Source: Acidobacteriota bacterium (GTDB taxonomy: Bacteria; Acidobacteriota; Vicinamibacteria; Vicinamibacterales; UBA2999). Taken from it: DNA of 64,000 nucleotides. The notes beneath the pieces are model-generated. The model ran no database searches. It saw only the letters and a program-made list of their open reading frames with translations, and was not told where the DNA came from. Shown piece after piece: positions 25,360-38,318 of this stretch. The stretch spans positions 1 to 64,000 of the forward strand of contig JACPCS010000105.1 in assembly GCA_016184455.1 (NCBI GenBank), in the 5' to 3' direction. How positions within the stretch are numbered: position 1 is the stretch's first letter; the number at the start of each line of letters is the position of its first letter. A program made the translations under genes and the position numbers.

Positions 25360-27726
25360 TTCACCACCACCATCGGCAGGGGCGCGAACTGCAGCGGAAC
25401 CGGCGTCCCGCGCGGACCGGCAGCGGCGCCGGTCACGGCGAGATTGGCCGTGCCGCCTCCCACCGCATCGAACACCACGGCCGCGAGCAGCCCCGTGCCG
25501 GCCACACGCGCCGTCGACCTGCTGCGTGAACGTCACCGCCGCGCCGCCGGTTCGCATGAAGCTGCCTTCCTGAATCGCGCGGACGCGCAGCGCGGCCGGA
25601 TTGAACGTGATCGTCAGGGTGAGGCTCGACAGCTGCGACGCGCCGGAGATCGACACGGGCACGGTGTACGGGCCCGCGCCCACGCGGAACTCGGGCCCGG
25701 GCGGCGAGAGCAGGAGCTGGCCGCCCACTGCGGCGCCGGGGACCGCGACGGGCGGCGTCCCTGCGGCGGGCGCGACCGGCGCGGTTCCCGCCGGGGCGCC
25801 GCCCGGCGGCGGAGCCGGTGTCGGCTGCGCGGGGGCGGCCGGAAGCGTCGTGGTGCCTGGAATCGGTGAGCTGCCCGGGGGGACGACTGGCACACCGGCG
25901 GCGCCCGGTGCGCCCGGCTGACCCGGTGCCGGGACCGCCGGCGGAAGGGTCGGCGCGGGTGCGGCCGGCGGCGCCGGCTCGGTTCCCGCGGGCGGCGCAA
26001 TCAGCGGCGGCGGCCCGCCGAGGCCGAGGCTCTGCTGCGACCCGATGAAGATCGGGCTGACGTCGCGCGTCGTCAGTTCCTGCGTGCGCACGATGCGCGG
26101 CGTCAGCAGCATCACGATGTCGGTCTGCTCGATGCGGTTGTCGTTCGATGCGAACAGGCTCCGCAGCACCGGCAGGCGCAACAGGCCCGGGATGCCGCGC
26201 ATCACGCGGCGATCCTCCTCGCGGAGGAGGCCGGCCAGCAGGTTCGACTCGCCGTCGCGGAGGCGCAGCCGCGTCTGGACGCGGCGCGATCCGAACGACG
26301 GCAGATCCTGCCCCGCGATGTTGATCGAGGCGCCGAGCGTGCTGTTCTCCACCATCAGGTCGAGGATGATGTCGCCTTCGATCGTGACGCGCGGCGTCAT
26401 CTGGACGTTGACGCCGACGTCCTTGTAGTTGAAGGAGGTCAGCGGATTGAAATTCGCGCCGCCCTGCGCGACCGGCGTGAACACGGTGGCCGGCACCGGG
26501 ATCTGGTCGCCGAGGTTCAGATTGATCTGCTGCCCTTCCGCGCCGCGCAGCTGCGGCTTGGCGATGAGCCGCGTCTCCGAGTCGGTCTCGAGGAAACGCA
26601 CGATGGCCGCCGGCACCGACAGATAGAAGTCGGCGGTCGAGATGCCGCGCGTGATCGTGTTCAGGTTGAACGGCTGCGGCACCAGCCCGTCGTCGGTGCG
26701 CGGATCGGTCTCGGGCGAGAAGGCCGCGGTGATGGCGAACTCGCTGAGGTCGATCCCGAACTCGCGCGTCCGGCGGCGGTTGACCTCGAGGATCTGGACG
26801 TCGATGACGATCTCGGCCTTCGGGTTGTCGTTCTGTTCGACGATGCGCTCGATGATCTGGACGATGTTGGCGGTGGCGCGCACGGTGATCGTATTGTTCG
26901 TCTTGTTCGCGACGATCTGCGGCGCGACGGCGAGCGCCGGAATCCGGATCACCCCGTTCAGGATCTGCGTGAGCTCGATGGCGTCGGCGTGTGAGACGAA
27001 GAACGTGCGGATGACCTGCTCCTCGTACAGCGCCCGCTTCTGGGCGTTGTCGGGGATGACCATGATGGTCCGCTCGTTGATCACCTTGTAGAAGAACTGG
27101 TTCGCCGCCAGGATCTGGTTGAGCGCCTGCTCGAAGGTGACGCCGCGCAGCTGAACGCTGTAGCTGCGGTCCTGATAGTCGCGCTCGTAGGTGACGTTGA
27201 TGCCCGCCGACATCCCCATCGAATTGAGAATGTCGCGGAGGCTCGCGTTGTTGAAGACGACGTCGATCGGCTCGCGCGAGGCCGGGTTGAGGAGCGGCTC
27301 CGGCGACTGGCGCGCCGCCTGCTGCAGCTGCTGCAGCGTGGGCGAGGGTCGCGCAGCCTCGGCGAGATCGCGGAGCCGGCGCTCCATCTCGAGCGCCTTG
27401 CCCGCAATCTGCCGGTTGGTCGGGTCGTACTCGCTGGCCCGGCGGTACTCCCGCAGCGCGTCCTCGATCTGCCCGCGCGCCTCGAACACGCGCGCCTGAT
27501 CGAGGTGCCGGATCGACGCATTGATCATCGCGCGCTCGAGCGCGATCTGATAGTCGGGGCGACCCGGGTTCGCCTGGACCGCCGCGCGGTAGTGCTCCAC
27601 GGCGGCGTCCCAGTCGCCGCCGCGTGCGGCGTTGTCGCCGCGGCCGAACGCGCGGCTGGCGGCGCAGCCGCTGGCAGCGATGGCGAGGGCAATGATGACT
27701 GCGGAGAGCGCGCGTCGACGCATCAT
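25358..27726 (-). CDS. GspD/PilQ-type secretin with C-terminal cohesin-like domain; apparent frameshift in the cohesin region
   Basis: SGC lipobox, TPR region, secretin core (VGVNVQMTPRVTIEGDIILDLMVENS, SNLLAGLLREEDRRVMRGIPGLLRLPVL), then EFRVGAGPYTVPVSISGASQLSSLTLTITFNPAALRV; correct C-term (ARVAGTGLLAAVVFDAVGGGTANLAVTGAAAG...PMVVVK*) is in another frame. Confidence 0.88.
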
Positions 27727-28286
27727 TGTCCTGTCAGGCGGATCACCTGGCGTCCGCGGCCGTCGCTGTACGACAACTCGAGGGAGTCGGTCGTCACGCG
27801 TCCGACGCGGTATCGGCCATCGATGATATCGCCTTCTTTCCCTTGAAAGACGTTGCCGCGGCCGTCGCTCATGATCGCCACGCGCCCCGCCTGGCCGGGC
27901 GCATCGAACAATCCGATGAACCGGAGCGGAATCGGCGGAGGCCCAGTCGGAACCGGCGGAGCCGCCGGCCGGGGCGCTACCGCCGCCGCGGCGTCAGGGG
28001 CGGGCGCGGCCGAGGCGCGAGGGGGCGACGGCGCGGGACGCGGCCGGAACCGGAACGGGTTGCGTTCGGGCGCCCCCAGCTCGGGACGCGTCTGCTCGAG
28101 CAGCTCGAGGTGCACATCCGTCATCGGAATCGAGGCCGTTGCTTCGACCGGCGCCTGGCGCGACGCCCTGGCGGCCGCGGCCGTCGCGGCGCTCGTCGAG
28201 CCCGCGCGCGTGAAGAAGATCACGGCCATGAGCGCCGCACCGCCGAGCGCCCCTGCAAGCACGACCTGCCGTCCGGGCCACGTCAT
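27723..28286 (-). CDS. GspC/PilP-like pilus or secretion assembly protein
   Basis: N-terminal TM, Pro-rich linker, C-term IPLRFIGLFDAPGQAGRVAIMSDGRGNVFQGKEGDIIDGRYRVGRVTTDSLEL. Confidence 0.75.
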   Translation of the reverse strand: MTWPGRQVVLAGALGGAALMAVIFFTRAGSTSAATAAAARASRQAPVEATASIPMTDVHLELLEQTRPELGAPERNPFRFRPRPAPSPPRASAAPAPDAAAAVAPRPAAPPVPTGPPPIPLRFIGLFDAPGQAGRVAIMSDGRGNVFQGKEGDIIDGRYRVGRVTTDSLELSYSDGRGRQVIRLTGQ

Positions 28287-28870
28287 GGCGTCGTGTTCCT
28301 GAAGTAGGTGGAGAGATCGAGCGTCACCACGAGCGACCCGCTCTCGTCGGCGCCCTCCGCCAGGTGGACGTTGTCGATGACGACGAACTCCGGGGCGGTC
28401 TCGAGCTGATAGATGAAATCGCGCATGTCGGGGTACGTACCCGAAAGCACGAGCTGAATGTGCAGCCGGGTCAGCGTGCTGCCGGTCTCGACGACGGGCG
28501 CGTACGTCGCACGCTCGTAGTCGAGGCCCGACTCGCGGGCCAGCCGGGCGAGCCGCAGGTACGTCAGCCGCCGTGCACCGGCCAGATCCTGCGGCAGGAC
28601 GTCCTTGTAGAAGGTCCCCAGCTCCGTGGCGGCGCGCGACTTGCCGGTCAGCGTCCCCGACGCCTGGTCGTGCTCGGTCTTCGCTTCGGCCAGCGTCCGC
28701 TCTGCCGTCCGCTCGCGCTCGGTGACGTTCGCCACACGCTGCGAGAGCGGATAGACGACAAACGCGTAGACGAGCGCGTTCACCACGATCGCGGCGCCGA
28801 GCCCGAGGACGATCCGGCGATGCTCGGCAATGGCCCGGCGGACGAGCGCGCGCCCGTGTATCCCGTCCAT
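28283..28870 (-). CDS. PilO/GspM-like protein
   Basis: One TM, coiled coil, YLRLARLARESGLDYERATY...LVLSGTYPDMRDFIYQLETAPEFVVIDNVHLAE. Confidence 0.8.
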   Translation of the reverse strand: MDGIHGRALVRRAIAEHRRIVLGLGAAIVVNALVYAFVVYPLSQRVANVTERERTAERTLAEAKTEHDQASGTLTGKSRAATELGTFYKDVLPQDLAGARRLTYLRLARLARESGLDYERATYAPVVETGSTLTRLHIQLVLSGTYPDMRDFIYQLETAPEFVVIDNVHLAEGADESGSLVVTLDLSTYFRNTTP

Positions 28871-29457
28871 TACCGGCCGCCCCCCGTGCCAGCCGCCGCA
28901 CGCGGCGGCGCCGTATAGTTCCCCTGAACGATCGCCTGAATCAGTCCCGCGTCGTTCGTTTCCTCCGAGATCGACAGCACGTTGCGGAAGCTTCCCTCCG
29001 TCTCGAGCGCCTCGATGAAGGCATCGAGGTCCTCCGCGCGCCGCGCCTCGACGCCGATGGCGACCACGAACGCGCGATCCTTGTCGAGGCGTGGCTGCAC
29101 GGTCGTGATCCGGACGTCGGGAGGCAGCGTCGCCTCGAACTGGGTGAGCAGATCGGTCCACGAGAACGCGCGCTGATCGATGATGGCGTTCGCCTCGCGC
29201 GCCGCGTTGGCGACGACTGCAAGCTCCTGCGGGTTGATCTGCCCGCGGATGCGCGCCGCCTCCGCCCGCAGCCGGGCGGCTTCGCGCTCGGCCTCGGCGG
29301 CGCGCGCTCCGAGCGTGTACTGGCTGGCGGTGAGGCGCACCAGCTGGACGGCGTTGAAGAGCGTGAACGCGGCGGCGATGAGTGCCACGGCCGCCAGCAG
29401 CGCCCGGACCGCGCGGAGGTTGTAGAACGGCCGCATCGACAGATTCGTGCGCAGCAT
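28870..29457 (-). CDS. PilN-like fimbrial assembly protein
   Basis: NLSMRPFYNLRAVRALLAAVAL...FSWTDLLTQFEATLPPDVRITTVQP. Confidence 0.82.
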   Translation of the reverse strand: MLRTNLSMRPFYNLRAVRALLAAVALIAAAFTLFNAVQLVRLTASQYTLGARAAEAEREAARLRAEAARIRGQINPQELAVVANAAREANAIIDQRAFSWTDLLTQFEATLPPDVRITTVQPRLDKDRAFVVAIGVEARRAEDLDAFIEALETEGSFRNVLSISEETNDAGLIQAIVQGNYTAPPRAAAGTGGGR

Positions 29458-30415
29458 CAGACGCCCACCGCCTCGCGCTTCGCGCGCAGGAGAATGCCGG
29501 CCAGCGGCGCCAGCCCGTCATCGAAGGTCGAGGAGGCGCCGACGCGGTCCGGCAGCCCGGCCCCGACGCCCGGATCGATCGGCTCGACGGAGGTGCCGAG
29601 CCGTTCCTGGAGCTCCTGCCGCGCCTGGTCGAACGCGCCGGCGGAGCGTCCACGACCGCCGAGCAGCACGCGGCCGAACCCCTGCCCCGCCAGCCGATCC
29701 TGGTAGTACATCGCCGTCTGGTGCACCACGTCGGTCAACGACTCTTCGTCGCCCTCGGGGCGGTTGCGGAAGAAGATGAGATCGCCCTCGCGCAGGATGC
29801 CGATCGACGTGTATTCCGGCCGCATGTGGACGACGAGCCAGTCCGCGGTTGCGTTGCCGCTGCCGGCCAGCGTCAAGTTCAGGACGGAGAACGTCGCCAG
29901 GTCGACCAGCCCGGCGTGCGCGCCGGCGGCCGTACACACATCCTCGTATTCGCTCACGACGTCGTGCCGGGCGGCCACGACGATGAACTCGCTGCCATCC
30001 GGACCGTGGCGGCCGGCGGTGTGGGTCACCGACGCGTCCTCGATCGGGAACGGCAGCGACTTGCGAATCTGCCACCGCACGAGCTGCTCCAGATCGTCGC
30101 GGCGCGGCGGCACGCGCTCGAATCGCACGATGGAGACCTTGCCCGCCAGGTCGGGAATGACGAGCGCCACGCGCGCCGCCCGCGTGCCGAGCCGGCCGAA
30201 TACCGCACGGACCGCCCCGACGACCGCGTCGCGGTCGACAATGTTGTGCGCGCCGAGCCCGGCAGCCACGGCACCGGGCGGCAGCGGCTCCGACGCGTAG
30301 GCGTGCACGCGCGGCGCGCCGCCGCGCGCGGCCAGTGTGGCCGCGGAGACGCGATCCGGCGCGATTTCCACCGCCGCGTCGGGCAGCGGACTGGCGAGCC
30401 ACGAGGTGAGAAAGC

Positions 30416-30419
<4 letters not shown>
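29457..30419 (-). CDS. PilM-like actin-fold ATPase
   Basis: VALVIPDLAGKVSIVRFERVPPRRDDLEQLVRWQIRKSLPFPIEDASVTH; position next to PilN/PilO. Confidence 0.82.
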
Positions 30420-32045
<1,626 letters not shown>

Positions 32046-32053
<8 letters not shown>

Positions 32054-33257
32054 CTACCAGCGAGCTCAGCTCGAACAGCGGCATGTAGAGCGCCAGCACG
32101 ACGGCGGCGATCACCACGCCCATGATGACGAGGATGACCGGCTCGATCAGCGTGACGAACCGGCCGACCTCCGTCTCAATCTCTTCGTCGTAGAAATCCG
32201 ACAGGCTGTTCAGCATCTCCTGCAGCGCGCCCGTCGACTCGCCGACTTCGACCATCTTCACCGCCACGTCGGGAAACACGCCGCGCGCCCGCAGCGCCGC
32301 GGCGAAGCCGTCGCCCTCACGCACGCGCCGCGTCACTTCGTGGAGCTCGGCGCCCAGATAGCGGTTCGTCATCGCGGTGCCGGCGACCTCGAGCGCGTTG
32401 ACGAGCGGAATGCCGCCGCCGAGGAGCGTGGCCAGCGTGCGCGCCAGCTGCGAGGTCGCAAACTTCCGGACCGTCTCGCCCGCCCAGGGCAGCTCCATCA
32501 CGAGGTGATCGGCGCGCGCGCGCTGCCCCGGCTGCCGCAGCCACACGATGACCGCGGCGACGCCGCCGACGACGGCCAGGGCAATCAGCCAGAAGTTGGC
32601 GACGAACGTATTCGAGATGCCGACGATGATGCGCGTCGACAGCGGCAGCTCGCGGTCGAACGTCGCATAAAACCCGGCAAACGCCGGCACGACCCGGAGC
32701 ACGATGATGCCGATGAGCCCGAACATCAGCACCACGAGAATCGCCGGATAGATCAGCGCCGAGATCGTCCGCCGCCGCACCGTGCCGAGGACCTTCTCGT
32801 AGGTGACGTATCGGCGAATCACGGCGTCGAGGTTGCCGCTCCGCTCCCCCGCCATCAACGACGCCGGATAGACGGCCGGAAACAGACTCGTGTGCGCCGA
32901 GAACGCCTCCGACAGCGACGCTCCCGACTTCACCTTTTCATACACGTCGTCGAGGACCGCCTTGAACGTCGCGTTCGTGACGCGCTGGCGCAGGATGTCG
33001 AGCGACTGCACCAGCGGCATGCCCGCCTTGAGCAGCGTCGCCAGCTCCTGGTTGAAAACGAGGAACTCCTGTCGGGAGATCCGCCGGCGCGGGGCGAACG
33101 GAAGCGCCAGGCCCCGGACGCTGCCGCGCTGCTGGAGGGAGAGGACGTACAACCCCTTTTCTTCCAGCTCCCTGCGCAGGCGCGACTCGCTGTCGGCGAC
33201 GTAAATCCCTTCGACGACGTCGCCGCTGGGCGTGCCGAGCCTACAGCGAAATTCCAT
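32046..33257 (-). CDS. GspF/PilC family inner membrane protein
   Basis: FLVFNQELATLLKAGMPLVQSLDIL, ALIYPAILVVLMFGLIGIIVLRVVPAFAGFY, LARTLATLLGGGIPLVNALEVAG. Confidence 0.93.
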
Positions 33258-33378
33258 CGTAACAGTGTGGCATATCGATTCCGCCTACTGCTTAGACCGT
33301 CCTGAGCCGTCCGTAGCCGGCCAGTATGCAGAATCGTGAAATGCCACTTACCGCCTGCTGCCGACCGCCCACCGCCTG

Positions 33379-34251
33379 TTAGATCGGCTGCACGAACGCC
33401 CGGAACACGCGCAGACCGAGCTCTCGGGGGTCCGAGCTCTTCAATTCCGGCACCTCCGCGGGGACAAATGTCTTATCGACCGATAACGTCATTTCCACCG
33501 TCTCCCCGGCGCCGAGGCGGTCCGCCCGGATATCGACCCGCCGAATCAGGCTGGCGCCGCTCGTCGGTACCGGGAAGGCATCGACGACCGTGTCGCCGAT
33601 CCGCAGCTCGACGCGCTGGGGGTCGCCGAAGGCCGCGGCACCGGGCTGGTCGGCCTCCAGATAGAACCGCACGTCGCGTCTGGGGTTGCGGAACGCGAAC
33701 GTCGCCTGCGTGCGCGACCACTGCCATTCGCGGCCGGAGCCGGCGCCGCCCACCTCCGCGTCGTACCAGCCGTCCCGGAAGATGACGAACAGGTTGTCGG
33801 TCTGCAGGCGCATCTTGAAGGTCGCGACCCGGTACGCCCGCTGCCCCTCCGTCTCGCCGGCGAGCGGGAGCCGCTCGTTGGTCGCGGGCGAGAACAGGCC
33901 GACCTCGACACGCGTCTCGCCGACGTACGGAAACTTCGGCACGAACATCGTGCGCTCGTACTCGATCGTGGATCCCGCCTTCCACTGCCGCGTCGGCGTC
34001 GGCGGCTGGTGATCATCGGTCCACATCAGCTCGCCGTTGCTGTCGATGAAATGGACGAAGACCCAGTAGTCGTCGGCAAACGCCGGCGCGTTGGAGGCGA
34101 CGGCGAACCGGTACGTCATCTCGATGGGGCTGCCGATCGCCACGTCGCGCTGGCTGAGCACCACGGTCGGCGTGGCCACTGGAGGCGCGTCGTCGACGCG
34201 CGAGCAGGCCGCTGCCAGGGCAGTCAGAACAACCGCAAGCCAGATTCTCAT
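33379..34251 (-). CDS. Lipoprotein of unknown function
   Basis: MRIWLAVVLTALAAACSRVDDAPP lipobox; beta-rich VFVHFIDSNGELMWTDDHQPPTPTRQWKAGSTIEYERTMFVP. Confidence 0.75.
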   Translation of the reverse strand: MRIWLAVVLTALAAACSRVDDAPPVATPTVVLSQRDVAIGSPIEMTYRFAVASNAPAFADDYWVFVHFIDSNGELMWTDDHQPPTPTRQWKAGSTIEYERTMFVPKFPYVGETRVEVGLFSPATNERLPLAGETEGQRAYRVATFKMRLQTDNLFVIFRDGWYDAEVGGAGSGREWQWSRTQATFAFRNPRRDVRFYLEADQPGAAAFGDPQRVELRIGDTVVDAFPVPTSGASLIRRVDIRADRLGAGETVEMTLSVDKTFVPAEVPELKSSDPRELGLRVFRAFVQPI

Positions 34252-34300
34252 AGGGAGCGATTCAAGGTTACCACTTCCATGCTAGAGTGCATGCGGATAC

Positions 34301-34576
34301 ATGGCTGCAGACGCGCTGGGCATGGTGGAGACCAAGGGGCTCATCGGCTCGATCGAGGCCGCCGATGCGATGGTGAAAACGGCCAACGTGGTGCTGGTCG
34401 GCAAGGAGTACATCGGAGCCGGCTACGTGACCGTGCTGGTTCGCGGCGACGTCGGCGCGGTCAAGGCGGCCACCGACGCCGGCGCCGCGGCGGCGCGCCG
34501 GGTAGGCGAGCTCGTGTCGGTCCACGTCATCCCGCGGCCGCACGCCGACGTCGAACGCATCCTCCCCAAACAGTAG
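34301..34576 (+). CDS. Bacterial microcompartment shell hexamer (BMC-H, PduA/EutM-like)
   Basis: [77 protein letters not shown]. Confidence 0.95.
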   Translation: MAADALGMVETKGLIGSIEAADAMVKTANVVLVGKEYIGAGYVTVLVRGDVGAVKAATDAGAAAARRVGELVSVHVIPRPHADVERILPKQ

Positions 34577-34579
34577 GCA

Positions 34580-36331
34580 GTGGCCGCTGAGGACCGCCCG
34601 TCGGTATCCGACAAAGATCTGGCGTCGATTGCGGAAGCGCGCACGCTCGCGCGGGCTGCCCGCCAGGCCCAGAGCCGCCTCGCCGAGCTCTCCCAGGAGC
34701 AGATCGACGGAATCGTCGCCGCCATGGCCGAGGCGGTGACGCCGCACGCCGAGGCGCTGGCGCGGCTGGCGGTCGAGGAGACCGGCTACGGAGTCGTCGC
34801 CGACAAGATCCAGAAGAACCTGTTCGGCTCCGAGCGCGTATACGAGTTCATCCGTCCGATGCGCACCGTCGGCGTGATCAACCGGATCGAGGAGAGGAAG
34901 ATCGTCGAAATTGCCGAGCCGTTCGGCGTGGTCGCGGCGATCATCCCGTCGACCAATCCCACCTCGACCGCCATCTACAAGGTACTCATCGCGCTCAAGG
35001 CGCGCTGCGCGATCGTGATCAGTCCGCATCCGGCCGCCGTCCGGTGCATCAGCCGCACGGTGGAGATCATGGCCGAGGCGGCAGCGCGCGCCGGGGCTCC
35101 AGGCGGCAGCATCGGCCTGATGAAGACGGTGACGCTCGAAGGCACCCAGGAGCTGATGAAGCACCGGGAGGTCGCCGTGATTCTCGCCACGGGCGGCATG
35201 GGACTCGTACGCGCGGCCTACAGCGCCGGCAAGCCGGCGTACGGCGTCGGACCGGGGAACGCGCCCGCCTATATCGAGCGGACCGCCGACCTGCGTAAGG
35301 CCGTTCGCGACATCCTCACGGGCAAGACGTTCGACAACGGTGTGCTCTGCTCGTCGGAAAACTCAGTCGTCGTCGACGAAGCGATTGCCGAAGACGCGCG
35401 ACGGGAGTTCCAGGCCCTGGGGGGCTACTTCATGAACCCGGCCGAGATCGATACGCTCGGCAAGGCGTTCGTCTCGCCTCAGCGGCTCCCGAACCCCTCC
35501 CTGGTCGGCAAGTCGGCCACCTTTATCGCCGCGCAGGTGGGGATGACGGTTCCGGACGGCACGCGGGTCTTGATTGCGCCGCTCGCCGGTGTCGGCCGGG
35601 ACTACCCGCTCTCCATTGAAAAGCTGGCGCCCATCCTGTCGTGGTACGTCGTGAAGGACTGGCAGGAGGCGTGTGAGCGCTGCATCCAGATTCTTCGGTA
35701 CGGCGGCATGGGCCACACCATGTCGATTCACTCGCGGAACGAAGAGGTCATTCTCCAGTTCGGCCTCAAGAAGCCGGCGTTCCGGATCTGTGTCAACACT
35801 CCCACGGCACACGGCTCAATCGGGTTGACCACCGGACTCGATCCCGCCATGACGCTCGGGTGCGGCGGCTGGGGCGGCAACATCACGTCCGACAACATCT
35901 CCCCGCGCCACCTGCTCAACATCAAGCGGCTCGCCTACGAAGTGCGGCCAGCGGCCGCCGCGGGCGAGGCGAAGCCGGCCACGGCTTCCGCGGCGGTGAG
36001 CGGTGGTCGCCCGCTTCCGCAGCGGCCGGTTCGCCCCGTCGTCGAGGGAGGGATACCAGCCGACCTGCTCGCCGCCCGGATCGACCGGTTTCTGGCGTCG
36101 CGAGGCGTTGTGGGACGACCGCTCTCGGGTTCTCCCAGCGGACCTGAAACGGTCCGACCAGCCCCGCAGGAGACGACCGCTCCCGTTGCGTTCATCTGCG
36201 AAGACGACGTCCGGGAGGCGATCAAGGCTGGCCGCAAGCTCCTGGTCGGCGAGAAGACCATCATCACGCCGGCCGCCCGCGACCTCGGGGAATCGCATCA
36301 GATTTTCGTGCAGGCGGGTTGGCCCGCGTAG
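34580..36331 (+). CDS. BMC-associated aldehyde dehydrogenase (EutE/PduP-like) with about 130-aa C-terminal extension
   Basis: [71 protein letters not shown]; tail has [22 protein letters not shown] and [33 protein letters not shown]. Confidence 0.93.
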   Translation: MAAEDRPSVSDKDLASIAEARTLARAARQAQSRLAELSQEQIDGIVAAMAEAVTPHAEALARLAVEETGYGVVADKIQKNLFGSERVYEFIRPMRTVGVINRIEERKIVEIAEPFGVVAAIIPSTNPTSTAIYKVLIALKARCAIVISPHPAAVRCISRTVEIMAEAAARAGAPGGSIGLMKTVTLEGTQELMKHREVAVILATGGMGLVRAAYSAGKPAYGVGPGNAPAYIERTADLRKAVRDILTGKTFDNGVLCSSENSVVVDEAIAEDARREFQALGGYFMNPAEIDTLGKAFVSPQRLPNPSLVGKSATFIAAQVGMTVPDGTRVLIAPLAGVGRDYPLSIEKLAPILSWYVVKDWQEACERCIQILRYGGMGHTMSIHSRNEEVILQFGLKKPAFRICVNTPTAHGSIGLTTGLDPAMTLGCGGWGGNITSDNISPRHLLNIKRLAYEVRPAAAAGEAKPATASAAVSGGRPLPQRPVRPVVEGGIPADLLAARIDRFLASRGVVGRPLSGSPSGPETVRPAPQETTAPVAFICEDDVREAIKAGRKLLVGEKTIITPAARDLGESHQIFVQAGWPA

Positions 36332-36393
36332 CATTCTGACGAGCTCTTTTGCCTCCGGATCAGCTATAAATGCTGACTCAGCTGGACTTATTG

Positions 36394-36423
36394 TTGACCG
36401 GCGATCTTCAGGAATGCTAGAGT
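36394..36423 (+). promoter_or_regulatory. Sigma70-like promoter upstream of the LysM transglycosylase
   Basis: TTGACC - 18 nt - TAGAGT. Confidence 0.45.
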
Positions 36424-36431
36424 AACTCCCG

Positions 36432-38189
36432 ATGCTGAGGCCAGGTCCCGCACAGGCGGGGATGATTGGCGCGTTGAGCGTAGTCCTCGCAGGGTGCGCG
36501 ACCAGGGTTCCGACCCCGTCCCAGACCCCGGCACCGCCGGTCACGATCGTCGCGCCGGCGCCGGTCGCGCCGACTCCAGCCCCCGTTTCTCCGGTCGATC
36601 CGATCGTCGAGCTGATCGCCGTGTCGACGCTCCACTTCGAGGCCGGTGAGCGCGAGCTGCAACTGGGGCATTTGACATCCGCGAAGGCGGAGTTCAACCG
36701 GGCGCTCGAGATACTGCTGGAGTCGCCGCCTGGCGGCCGCACCGAGCCGCGGCTCCGTGCGCACTTCGACCGCCTGGTGGAGCGTATTAGCGCCTACGAG
36801 GTCGCGGCCCTGGCTGAGGGCGACGGCTTCGTCGAACAACGCCAGGAAACCTCGGGTCTCGACGAAATCCTGGCGATTACCACGTTCGATGTCCCCGCGC
36901 CGACCGCGCAGACCGCCCAGGCGGTCGCTGCCGACCTCGAGGCGATCGTCCACGACATCGACATCCCGCTGAACGCGAAGGTGCTCTCGTTTGTCGAGCT
37001 CTTCACCGGCCGGCTCAAGTCGTTCCTCGAGGAGGGGCTCAGCCGGGGCGTGCAGTACCTGCCGATGATCCAGAGCATCTTCAGGGCGGAGGGGCTGCCG
37101 CTCGACCTGGCGTACGTGCCGCTCGTGGAAAGTGCCTTCAAGCCGACGGCGCTCTCGAGGGCCAAGGCCAAGGGCATCTGGCAGTTCATGCGCGGGACGG
37201 CGCTCGAGAACGGGCTCAGGCACGACTGGTACATCGACGAGCGGGCCGAGCCCGAAAAGGCGACCCGGGCGGCGGCCAAGTACCTCAAGACCCTTCACGA
37301 GATGTTCGACGGCGATTGGCACCTCGCGCTCGCCTCGTATAACGGGGGGCCGGGACGGGTCCAGCGGGCCATCAAGCGATCGGGCCGTACGGATTTCTGG
37401 AAGCTCGCCGCGACGAGCCGTTACCTGCCGCGCGAGACGCGCGACTATGTGCCGCTCATCCTTGCGGCGATCGTGATTGCGCGGAACCCGGCGATGTACG
37501 GGTTCGAGATCCAGCCGGTCGAACCGCTCCGGTACGAGACGGTGGCGCTGGCGCGGGCCATCGACCTCCGTCGCGTCGCGGAATGGGTGGGGATGCCGGT
37601 CCAGACGATTCAGGAGCTCAACCCGGAGCTCCGGCGGTGGACGACTCCGGTTCACGCCACCGAATACGAATTGAAAGTCCCATCCGGCACGGCGGACATC
37701 GTCCAGGCGCGCCTGACGCAGGCGGACCCCGCCGAGCTGGCGCCGCTCAACTGGCACACGGTCAGGAAGGGCGAGACGCTGCTCTCCATTGCGAAGAAGC
37801 TCAAGGTGAGCCGGACCGATCTCGCCGAGGCGAATTACCTTTCGCCCCGCGCGATGCTGCGGGCCGGTCAGCGGCTGGTGATTCCACGCGCCCCTGCCCT
37901 GCTCGTCGCGACGCGCCCCGAGGCGCCGTCGCCGGTCGTTGTTGAAGCATCGACGGAGCCTGCGGCCGTCGTCGCGGTCAGCACGCCCGCGACGGAGGGC
38001 CCCAGACCGCAGCCGGTGCCGGTGACCTATCGCGTGAAGCGCGGCGACACGCTCTCGTCCATCGCGCGGCTCTACCGCACCACCGTCGCGGCGCTCAAGA
38101 CCTGGAACCGCCTCCGGTCGAACTCGATTCAGGTGGGCCAGCGGCTGACAATCTTCACGACGCACGCCCAAACGGCCGCCACGAACTGA
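36432..38189 (+). CDS. MltD-like lytic transglycosylase with two LysM domains
   Basis: LVPL.ESAFKP..SRAKAKGIWQFMRGTA, LASYNGGPGRVQRAI; LysM motifs HTVRKGETLLSIAKKLKVSRTDL and YRVKRGDTLSSIARLYRTTVAAL. Confidence 0.92.
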   Translation: MLRPGPAQAGMIGALSVVLAGCATRVPTPSQTPAPPVTIVAPAPVAPTPAPVSPVDPIVELIAVSTLHFEAGERELQLGHLTSAKAEFNRALEILLESPPGGRTEPRLRAHFDRLVERISAYEVAALAEGDGFVEQRQETSGLDEILAITTFDVPAPTAQTAQAVAADLEAIVHDIDIPLNAKVLSFVELFTGRLKSFLEEGLSRGVQYLPMIQSIFRAEGLPLDLAYVPLVESAFKPTALSRAKAKGIWQFMRGTALENGLRHDWYIDERAEPEKATRAAAKYLKTLHEMFDGDWHLALASYNGGPGRVQRAIKRSGRTDFWKLAATSRYLPRETRDYVPLILAAIVIARNPAMYGFEIQPVEPLRYETVALARAIDLRRVAEWVGMPVQTIQELNPELRRWTTPVHATEYELKVPSGTADIVQARLTQADPAELAPLNWHTVRKGETLLSIAKKLKVSRTDLAEANYLSPRAMLRAGQRLVIPRAPALLVATRPEAPSPVVVEASTEPAAVVAVSTPATEGPRPQPVPVTYRVKRGDTLSSIARLYRTTVAALKTWNRLRSNSIQVGQRLTIFTTHAQTAATN

Positions 38190-38318
38190 TCGTACTCAGT
38201 TCTGAACCTCCCCCGCCGCTCTCAGGGCGGCAGATTCTGCGTACTCGGCCGGCCAACCGGGCGGAAATTCGCTTATTCCGGCTGATTCCGAGGGTGCACG
38301 CATGGCGCGCGTCCTTGC

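Noticed and set aside
24892-27726. Secretin-prepilin fusion protein as a novel architecture
   Set aside because: Alternative frame gives a proper cohesin C-terminus and stop overlapping the pilin ATG, so the fusion is best explained by a frameshift.
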